Shown here: positions 1 through 4,958 of the stretch, in pieces | How positions within the stretch are numbered: the first letter of the stretch is position 1 | Layout of the letters: every line of letters starts with the position of its first letter | The notes under the pieces: model-generated | Database searches by the model: none | Told to the model about the DNA's origin: nothing | The model's input: the letters and a program-made list of their open reading frames with translations, nothing else | DNA from: Chloroflexota bacterium | GTDB taxonomy: Bacteria; Chloroflexota; Limnocylindria; QHBO01 | Direction of reading: 5' to 3' | Length of the DNA: 5,589 bases | NCBI GenBank assembly: GCA_013820865.1 | Contig: JACDHU010000133.1 | Location: forward strand, 1-5,589 | Made by a program: the position numbers and the translations under genes

Positions 1-491
1 CCCAGATCCAGGTGGTAGTAGCCGCCAATCACACTGATCGGTAGCTCGTCATGAGTTGCACCCCAGATTCGGTGGAGAGGCTGGCCGAGGGCCTTGCCGA
101 AGACGTCCCAGACGGCGCTGTCCAGGCAGGCGATCGCCTGGAGCGCCAGGGCGCGGTCACGCAGGATGTTGTTGGTCGCGGGCTCCATCTGCTTCCAGCA
201 GCCCTCGGGGTCCGTCGCGCTGTGTCCAAAGAGGCGTGGTGCCAGCTCCTCGTGGATGATCCGGACGATGATTTCCTGCTCGGCGTCCGTGTCGCCGTTG
301 TAGACCTCGCTTACCAGCCCGTCCCGAGTGTGCAGCCGAGTGATGATCGTGCAGCGGTTGTCCATCGAATAGGCACTGCCGCTGAAGCGGTGGGCGAGTG
401 GGGCACGGAGGGCAATGGTCTCGACGCGGTCGATCACCAGGGCGCGCCGATCGAACGTTCGAACAGTGGCGGCTTCGCCGGTCGCCGTCAT
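1..491 (-). CDS. Mandelate racemase/muconate lactonizing enzyme family protein, N-terminal part (runs off left edge)
   Basis: Reading the minus strand from the ATG at 491 gives 163 complete codons with no stop. Residues 19-34 (LVIDRVETIALRAPL) match the first strand of the enolase-superfamily N-terminal capping domain. Residues 47-66 fit its second and third strands (CTIITRLHTRDGLVSEVY), and residues 114-145 carry the family's helix and signature (ALQAIACLDSAVWDVFGKAL, then GQPLHRIWGA). The segment IGGYY at 155-159 begins the barrel domain; the catalytic Lys/His and metal-binding Asp/Glu residues lie outside the window. The family abstracts a proton alpha to a carboxylate, and many members dehydrate sugar acids in the cytoplasm. 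The start is uncertain: 491 lacks a clear ribosome binding site, and in-frame GTG (557, 533) and ATG (578) codons exist upstream, but family homology begins only near residue 19. It is divergent from the transporter operon. The superfamily is secure; the substrate and exact reaction are not determinable. Confidence 0.88.
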   Translation of the reverse strand, partial: MTATGEAATVRTFDRRALVIDRVETIALRAPLAHRFSGSAYSMDNRCTIITRLHTRDGLVSEVYNGDTDAEQEIIVRIIHEELAPRLFGHSATDPEGCWKQMEPATNNILRDRALALQAIACLDSAVWDVFGKALGQPLHRIWGATHDELPISVIGGYYHLDL

Positions 492-536
492 CGAATCTGC
501 GAGGGCAGGTGGGGCTGCTGAACCATCGTTCACGCT

Positions 537-549
537 CCGTATGGTACGG
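537..549. repeat. Short perfect inverted repeat CCGTA-N3-TACGG
   Basis: The arms CCGTA (537-541) and TACGG (545-549) are perfectly complementary around TGG. The site lies 46 bases upstream of the ATG chosen for the minus-strand gene. A related core, GGTAC, recurs inside the 8-bp palindrome CGGTACCG at 580-587, 38 bases away. It may be half of a regulator site or chance in GC-rich DNA. If translation of the minus-strand gene began at 557 or 578, this stretch would be coding. Confidence 0.3.
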
Positions 550-657
550 CCGGTCACACGCTCGGCGGCCGGTAGCATTCGGTACCGTTTCCAGTTTCGA
601 TTGCGTATCGTTGCATCTGCTCCTTCGTTCCGTCAACCCAAAGTTCAAGCGCCTTCC

Positions 658-687
658 TTGACACCTCACGAGCGTGCGGACTACAGT
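658..687 (+). promoter_or_regulatory. Predicted sigma70-type promoter for the transporter operon
   Basis: A perfect -35 hexamer TTGACA lies at 658-663. After an 18-base spacer comes TACAGT at 682-687, which keeps the important T1, A2 and T6 of the -10 consensus (4 of 6 matches). Transcription would start near 693-695, giving a leader of roughly 57 bases before the GTG at 752. The position directly upstream of a five-gene run and the overlap with a palindrome both support it. No transcript data are available to confirm it. Confidence 0.6.
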
Positions 688-704
688 GCCGTGACACTTC
701 ACTG
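684..704. promoter_or_regulatory. Candidate operator: 21-bp interrupted palindrome over the -10 and transcription start
   Basis: The sequence follows CAGTG-N2-GTG-A-CAC-N2-CACTG, so 8 of 10 positions in each half-site pair symmetrically around the central A at 694. It overlaps the last four bases of the predicted -10 (682-687) and the expected transcription start. That is a classical place for a repressor such as a GntR- or LacI-family dimer. No regulator gene lies in the window, so the binding protein and inducer are unknown. The symmetry is direct observation; operator function is inference. Confidence 0.5.
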
Positions 705-735
705 ACGACGTTTCCAGTAAGCATTGTGGCCCCGC

Positions 736-743
736 AAGAGGAG
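736..743 (+). promoter_or_regulatory. Ribosome binding site fixing the GTG start at 752
   Basis: AAGAGGAG ends eight bases before the GTG at 752. This is a strong Shine-Dalgarno match at good spacing. The resulting N-terminus has the basic region and hydrophobic core expected of a lipoprotein signal, which supports the unusual GTG start. Confidence 0.7.
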
Positions 744-751
744 TACTACAC

Positions 752-1918
752 GTGCGACATCCCGCTCATCCGCGTGTCAGAACACAGTCGGCGAGCTGGC
801 TGCTGGTGGTCCTGATGACGGTAGTGGCTGTGGGCTGTGCCGGCCCCGGATCGGCGAGCCCCCAGCCGCCGGCGGATACGGCGCTGCCGGGCACGCCGGC
901 ACCAGCCACCGACGCGGCGGCCACGGAACCGGCGGCGACTGACGTCGCGGCTACCGAACCGGCGGCGACCGAGCCTGCCGCGACCGACGCCACGGCCACT
1001 GACGCGCCCGAGGCTCCATATGACGGGGCAGAGCCGGGCAGCGGCGACGGCCTCAAGATCGGCTACATCTCGCTCGGTGACTCGGTTCCCTTCGTGAAGC
1101 TCGTATCGGACGGCATTCGCGAACAGGTCGAGGCGTCGGGCGCCGAATTCGTCTTCTGCGACTCCGAGATTGATGCCGGCAAGGCGCTCGCCTGCGCGCA
1201 GCAGCTGGCGGTCCAGGAGGTGGACGGCGTCCTGAACTTCCAGGTCTTCCAGGACAGCTCGCCCGAGATCTGTGCGGCACTGCCGGAGGGCGCGCCGGTC
1301 ATCGCCATCGACATCGTCCAGGAGCCATGCCAGGTCGCCTTCATGGGCGCCGATAACCACCGCGCCGGCGAGATTGCCGGCGAGGCGATGGGGCAATATG
1401 CGCAGGACAATTGGGACTGCGACTACACCGCCTACGTGTCGCTCGAATCGACCGCCGCCGGGGCAGCCAATGAGGCCCGAATGGGCGGGTACCGTGATGG
1501 CTTCCAGAAGCACTGCGAAATCGTCGAGGAGCGAGTCCTCGACGGCGCCGATCGCACGGACCCGGCGCTGACGCAGGTTTCGGATCTCCTGACGGCACTG
1601 CCGGGCGACCGAATCGTGGTCGTCGCGATCAACGAGGACGGGATCATCGGTGCCATCGGTGCCGCTCGCACCCTCGGTCGCGACGGGGACCTGTATTACT
1701 CCGGGCAGGGCACCGATCCGAGCATCTGGTGTGAAATCCTGAACAATCCCAATTACATAGCCTCATCGGCCTACTTTCCTGAGCGCTACGGTCGCATCCT
1801 GGCGCCCGCGATCATCGATGCGATCAACGGTGACGCCGTGCCGGCGGAGCTCTTTACCCCGCACGTCGTCATCAATGCCGAAAATATCGAGGAGCATTAC
1901 GAGCCAACGGGCTGCTAG
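752..1918 (+). CDS. Sugar-type ABC transporter substrate-binding lipoprotein (RbsB/Peripla_BP_4-like)
   Basis: This 388-residue protein captures a small solute outside the membrane and delivers it to the permease at 3454. Residues 1-28 form a lipoprotein signal peptide: basic residues near the start, a hydrophobic core (WLLVVLMTVVAV at 16-27) and a lipobox-like VAVGC with Cys29 as the lipid anchor; Ala at -3 is less usual than Leu. Residues 30-100 are a flexible Ala/Thr/Pro/Glu-rich linker with pentapeptide repeats. The two-lobed binding domain starts near 101 (LKIGYISLGDSVPFVKLVSDGI) and contains family-like segments such as PVIAID (182-187), MGADNHRAGEIAGEAMG (198-214) and VVVAINEDGIIGAIGAARTLG (289-309). 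The mature domain has eight cysteines (136, 148, 174, 193, 223, 255, 327, 388), an even number that could form disulfides. It is the first gene of the operon, behind the predicted promoter and operator. The family is clear; the ligand is unknown, and a non-sugar ligand is possible. Confidence 0.93.
   Translation: MRHPAHPRVRTQSASWLLVVLMTVVAVGCAGPGSASPQPPADTALPGTPAPATDAAATEPAATDVAATEPAATEPAATDATATDAPEAPYDGAEPGSGDGLKIGYISLGDSVPFVKLVSDGIREQVEASGAEFVFCDSEIDAGKALACAQQLAVQEVDGVLNFQVFQDSSPEICAALPEGAPVIAIDIVQEPCQVAFMGADNHRAGEIAGEAMGQYAQDNWDCDYTAYVSLESTAAGAANEARMGGYRDGFQKHCEIVEERVLDGADRTDPALTQVSDLLTALPGDRIVVVAINEDGIIGAIGAARTLGRDGDLYYSGQGTDPSIWCEILNNPNYIASSAYFPERYGRILAPAIIDAINGDAVPAELFTPHVVINAENIEEHYEPTGC
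902..1006 (+). repeat. In-gene 15-nt repeats encoding seven pentapeptides
   Basis: Residues 51-85 of the binding lipoprotein divide into seven pentads: PATDA, AATEP, AATDV, AATEP, AATEP, AATDA, TATDA. At DNA level a 14-base identical block, GAACCGGCGGCGAC, occurs at 926-939 and 956-969, 30 bases apart. The segment serves as an unstructured spacer between the lipid anchor and the binding domain. Length variation by slippage or recombination between strains would be expected. Confidence 0.85.
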
Positions 1919-1939
1919 AAGACTGACTGCCTGACTGAC

Positions 1940-3451
1940 GTGGCGGCGGTCGAGGCGGGCACAGCCTTCGCGCTCCAGGCCCGCGGCATCCGCAAGTCCT
2001 TCGGCGGCGTCGAGGTGCTCCACGGCGTGGACCTCGACGCCGACGGTGGCTCTGTGGTCGCCCTGTTGGGCGAAAACGGGGCCGGAAAGTCGACCCTGGT
2101 CAAGATCATCGCCGGCGACTACACGGCCGACAGCGGCACGGTCGTCGTCGATGGGGTAGAGCACCACGCGCTCGATCCCCGGCTGGCGCGTGACCTCGGC
2201 GTGGCGATCATCATGCAGGAGTTCCAGGACGCCCCCACGCTCACGGTGGCAGAGAACATTTCGCTCGGCCGACTGCCGGGACGAGTTGGTCTGGTCGACT
2301 GGGCCGCAGTCCGTCAGCGGGCGCGGCACATCCTGGGTCAGCTTGAGGTCGACATCAATCCTGACGTGCGGGTCGCCAGCCTGCGCGTCGGCGAGCGCCA
2401 GATCGTCGAGATTGCGCGGGCTCTCTCGGGCGAGGCCAGGCTCCTGATCCTCGATGAGCCGACCGCCGCCTTATCTCACCACGAGGCGGAAATCCTGTTC
2501 CACTTCATTCGACGCCTGCGTCGGCAGGGTGTCGCGATCGTGTACATCACGCACCGGCTCGACGAGGTATCGGAAATCGCCGATCGCGTTCAAGTGCTGC
2601 GCGATGGCAGCACCGCGCTGCTCGCCAAAGTGACCGAGGTCACACGCCGTGACATGATTCAGGCGATGATCGGGCGCCGGATGGCCGAGGTTGCCCGACC
2701 TCCGGCGCCGGAGCACGATATCGGGGCCCAACCCGCCCTGCGCTGGATCGATGCCTCGCTGACCCGCGTCTTTGAGAGTGTTTCGCTCGACGTGAAGCCG
2801 GGCGAGGTCGTGGCGCTCTACGGCAAGCTGGGCTCAGGCGCTGTCGAGGTAGCGGAGACCGCTTATGGGCTCCGCCGGTTGACAGCCGGTCGGCTCGAGA
2901 TGGACAGCGAGGTCGTCGCCATCGGGAGCCCGGTGTCGGCAATCGCACGCGGCGTCGGGTTCCTGCCGGCAGATCGCAAGGCTGGTGGCGCGTTCATGGT
3001 CCGCTCCGTGGGCGAGAACGTGGCGGTCGCTTCCTGGCCGGTCCTCGCACGTATGGGCATGATCCGCGACGAAGTAGAGGCGACGGCCTATCGGCGCTGG
3101 CGTGATCGGCTATCCATTCGTGCCCGAAACAGCTCGAAACAGCTCATGGCCACGCTGTCGGGCGGAAACCAGCAGAAGGTGCTGCTGGCGAGATGGCTGG
3201 AGCGCCAATCGCGCGCCCTGGTGCTCATCGAGCCAACGCGTGGCGTCGACGTCGGGGCGCGGGGCGACATCTACGCTGCCCTGCGCAGGCTGGCAGCCAC
3301 CGGCATGGCCATGCTCGTGGTGACATCCGACTACGAGGAAGCCGTCCAGATTGCAGATCGGGCTTATGTCATGGCCAAGGGACAGATCGTCGCCGAGCTT
3401 CGGGGCGACGCCATCACGACCACGCAACTCCTCGAAGCCGCAGGAGGATAG
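1940..3451 (+). CDS. Sugar ABC transporter ATP-binding protein, tandem nucleotide-binding domains (RbsA/MglA-like)
   Basis: This 503-residue cytoplasmic ATPase powers import through the permease encoded just downstream. The first domain has Walker A GENGAGKST (44-52), Q-loop Gln93, signature LRVGE (148-152, with Arg in place of the usual Ser), Walker B LLILDEPT (168-175) and switch His205 (YITHR). The second domain is degenerate in ATP-binding residues: its Walker A position reads YGKLGSGAVE (294-303) without the GK(S/T) ending, its Walker B reads VLIEPTRGVD (428-437) with Ile430 where Asp is usual, and the switch position reads VTSD (461-464) without His. Its signature LSGGNQQK (406-413) is intact. 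Length and two-domain order are typical of COG1129. The GTG at 1940 is the only plausible start, because the previous gene's stop (1916-1918) is in the same frame and no other ATG, GTG or TTG precedes the homology. There is no clear Shine-Dalgarno, so translation may be coupled to the upstream gene. Confidence 0.97.
   Translation: MAAVEAGTAFALQARGIRKSFGGVEVLHGVDLDADGGSVVALLGENGAGKSTLVKIIAGDYTADSGTVVVDGVEHHALDPRLARDLGVAIIMQEFQDAPTLTVAENISLGRLPGRVGLVDWAAVRQRARHILGQLEVDINPDVRVASLRVGERQIVEIARALSGEARLLILDEPTAALSHHEAEILFHFIRRLRRQGVAIVYITHRLDEVSEIADRVQVLRDGSTALLAKVTEVTRRDMIQAMIGRRMAEVARPPAPEHDIGAQPALRWIDASLTRVFESVSLDVKPGEVVALYGKLGSGAVEVAETAYGLRRLTAGRLEMDSEVVAIGSPVSAIARGVGFLPADRKAGGAFMVRSVGENVAVASWPVLARMGMIRDEVEATAYRRWRDRLSIRARNSSKQLMATLSGGNQQKVLLARWLERQSRALVLIEPTRGVDVGARGDIYAALRRLAATGMAMLVVTSDYEEAVQIADRAYVMAKGQIVAELRGDAITTTQLLEAAGG
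3442..3447 (+). promoter_or_regulatory. Ribosome binding site AGGAGG inside the end of the ATPase gene
   Basis: A perfect AGGAGG lies six bases upstream of the GTG at 3454 and just before the ATPase stop (3449-3451). It decides the permease start. The ATG at 3452 is followed at once by an in-frame TGA and cannot be used, whereas the overlapping GTG opens the permease frame. Confidence 0.85.
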
Positions 3452-3453
3452 AT

Positions 3454-4512
3454 GTGACCGAGGATCAGGCGGCGGCGGATGACGGACGAGCAGCCGGCGT
3501 CCCCCCGGCCGCGCCGCCCGCGGATCAAGCACCCGTTCGCGTGCGGATGCCCATCAAGCTGCCTGAGACGGCGGCGCTGCTCGGCGTCCTGGTTGTACTC
3601 ATCGCCTTCTTCTCGTTGACTTCGCCGTTCTTCCTGCGTTTCGACAATATCGTCAACATCCTGCAGAACGTGGCCGTCATCGGAATCATTGCCTGCCCGG
3701 CCACGCTGCTGCTGATCAGCGGTCAATTCGATCTGTCCGTCGGCTCCGCCGCCGGTTTCGTGGGGATGCTCATGGCCGTTGCGGCCGCCGATCCGGAGAC
3801 GACCCGGGTACCGTTCGCCCTGGGCCTGCCCATCTGGGGTGCGGTGATCGTGGCGCTGTTAGGCGCGGCCTTCGTGGGGCTGATCAACGCGTTCGCAGTA
3901 ACCGTCGTCGGCATCAACGCGCTCATCACGACGCTCGGTACGCTGGCCATCTTCCGCGGGCTCACCAAGGTCCTGGGCGACGGTCAGACGATCCGCATCC
4001 AGGGCTTTGGCGAGTTGGGAGTGGTACGCCCGTTGCTCGACATTCCATTGCCCGTCTACCTGTTCGCGCTCGTCGTCATCCTGTTCTGGTTCATCCAGCG
4101 CTACACGATCTACGGGCGCTCGATGTATGCCATCGGCGCCAGCCCGGTCGCCGCCCGTCTGGCCGGAATCCGAACAAAGCGCGCAATCTTCATCGGATTC
4201 ATGCTCTCCGCCGGACTGGTTGCGCTGGCCGGGCTCATTCGCCTGTCGCAGGTGGGCGGTGCGTCTGTCAACACAGGTATCGGCTTTGAGCTGGCCGTGG
4301 TCACGGCGGTCGTGCTGGGCGGAGCCAGCCTGGCCGGCGGGCGGGGCACCATTCTGGGCACGATCATCGCCGTCTTCATCGTCGGCGTGCTGGGCAACGG
4401 GCTGATCCAGCTGCGCGTTCCCTCGTTCTGGATCGAGGTGGCGGGCGGTCTTCTACTCCTGGGCGCCGTCGCCTTTGATCAGCTCCGGATCCGGCTGGCG
4501 CCGGCGAACTGA
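3454..4512 (+). CDS. Sugar ABC transporter permease (RbsC/AraH family, BPD_transp_2)
   Basis: This 352-residue integral membrane protein forms the import channel, presumably as a homodimer, because no second permease is present. Residues 1-36 are a hydrophilic Ala/Pro-rich cytoplasmic tail. About nine or ten hydrophobic segments follow, roughly at 39-57, 71-89, 96-112, 127-149, 153-171, 199-215, 244-263, 278-296, 299-319 and 327-344. Family hallmarks include ISGQFDLSVGS (88-98), VVGINALITTLGTLAIFRG (151-169), YAIGASPVAARLAGI (225-239), which lies in the coupling loop facing the ATPase, and VVLGGASLAGGRGTILGT (286-303). Two bases separate it from the ATPase stop, and its own start is served by the AGGAGG at 3442. 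The open frame extends further upstream, but that stretch overlaps the ATPase gene and is not expected to be translated. Family assignment is secure; the substrate is not. Confidence 0.96.
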   Translation: MTEDQAAADDGRAAGVPPAAPPADQAPVRVRMPIKLPETAALLGVLVVLIAFFSLTSPFFLRFDNIVNILQNVAVIGIIACPATLLLISGQFDLSVGSAAGFVGMLMAVAAADPETTRVPFALGLPIWGAVIVALLGAAFVGLINAFAVTVVGINALITTLGTLAIFRGLTKVLGDGQTIRIQGFGELGVVRPLLDIPLPVYLFALVVILFWFIQRYTIYGRSMYAIGASPVAARLAGIRTKRAIFIGFMLSAGLVALAGLIRLSQVGGASVNTGIGFELAVVTAVVLGGASLAGGRGTILGTIIAVFIVGVLGNGLIQLRVPSFWIEVAGGLLLLGAVAFDQLRIRLAPAN

Positions 4513-4513
4513 A

Positions 4514-4894
4514 GTGACTGCGACGACGCTCGTCTGGTCGGATGAGATAGCCAAGCGTGTGCGCACCGGCGACTGGGCAGACCAGACGGTGCCGACGATA
4601 ACCAAGATCGAGGATGCGCTGCGCGAGGCGGGTGACGACTTCGATTGGGCATGGAACGAGGAAGGCGTGTGCTACTACTGTGCCCACTGCTGTCTGGCGC
4701 TCGAGAAGCTGCCGGCCGAGCGTTGGGGGCACCCGGTCAGAGTCGTTGACCCGCCGCTGTGGCGAGGCGAAGACGACCCGCTGACCCGCAAGAAGTGCCA
4801 GTGGACGGTGTACAAGTCCCTCGACGCCATCCCCGAAACGGCATACCAGCGGATCGGCATGACACGTCCAATAGCCGAGCAGAACCCAGGATGA
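4514..4894 (+). CDS. Small cysteine-cluster protein of unknown function
   Basis: This 126-residue protein starts at a GTG one base after the permease stop, which suggests coupled translation; no good Shine-Dalgarno is visible. I do not recognise the family. It is hydrophilic and acidic to mixed in charge, with no signal peptide or membrane segment, so it is probably cytoplasmic. The striking part is residues 53-60, CYYCAHCC, with Cys53, Cys56, His58, Cys59 and Cys60; one further Cys lies at 95 in KKCQW. This density suggests a bound metal, an iron-sulfur cluster or redox chemistry, but no known motif matches exactly. Around it are a Trp-rich stretch (DFDWAWNEEGV, 42-52) and a Pro/Arg-rich stretch (RVVDPPLWRGEDDP, 76-89). 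Its position between permease and amidohydrolase suggests a job in handling the imported compound. Evidence that it is real: tight packing in the operon, a full-length frame without stops, and sensible composition. Function is unknown. Confidence 0.75.
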   Translation: MTATTLVWSDEIAKRVRTGDWADQTVPTITKIEDALREAGDDFDWAWNEEGVCYYCAHCCLALEKLPAERWGHPVRVVDPPLWRGEDDPLTRKKCQWTVYKSLDAIPETAYQRIGMTRPIAEQNPG

Positions 4895-4942
4895 CGGCAC
4901 GACGCGCTGCGCACGAGAGGCAGGCCCGTCGCGGCGTTTCAA

Positions 4943-4953
4943 GAAGGAAGGAG
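4943..4953 (+). promoter_or_regulatory. Ribosome binding site for the amidohydrolase gene
   Basis: A purine-rich run at 4941-4953 ends in AAGGAG (4948-4953), five bases before the ATG at 4959. It is the strongest start signal in the 64-base gap after the cysteine-cluster gene and fixes the ATG at 4959. Confidence 0.75.
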
Positions 4954-4958
4954 CGGCC

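Larger units (their letters stand above)
492..751. other. Divergent intergenic regulatory region
   Basis: About 260 bases separate the two divergent genes. I see no convincing protein gene here. The right half carries the plus-strand promoter, the 21-bp palindrome and the ribosome binding site listed separately. The left half, expected to control the minus-strand gene, holds the inverted repeat at 537-549, a CGGTACCG palindrome at 580-587, and two direct copies of CGGCCGGT at 547-554 and 566-573. For the minus strand there is a possible -35 (TTGACG, bases 636 to 631), but only a poor -10 at a suitable distance (AACGAT, 612 to 607), so that promoter is not called as a feature. Confidence 0.6.

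Noticed and set aside
51..521. 156-residue open frame on the plus strand at the left edge
   Set aside because: It lies antisense to the minus-strand frame with clear MR/MLE homology and has no family-like motifs; an open shadow frame is expected in GC-rich DNA.
554..616. 20-residue minus-strand open frame with AAGGAG three bases before its ATG, upstream of the MR/MLE gene
   Set aside because: It could be a leader peptide, but spacing to the ATG is too short, the sequence has no regulatory codon run, and no attenuator-like hairpin follows.
157..702. 181-residue open frame on the minus strand spanning intergenic DNA and the MR/MLE gene
   Set aside because: It is in a different frame from the MR/MLE gene and its Arg/Pro/His-rich composition is typical of shadow frames; it would also bury the promoter and operator.
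746..1513. 255-residue minus-strand open frame
   Set aside because: It lies entirely antisense to the binding lipoprotein, is Arg/Gly-rich and has no recognisable domain.
4485..4494. 10-bp palindrome CCGGATCCGG near the permease end
   Set aside because: It lies within coding sequence before the stop, has no T-run after it and the next gene starts almost at once, so a terminator or operator is unlikely.
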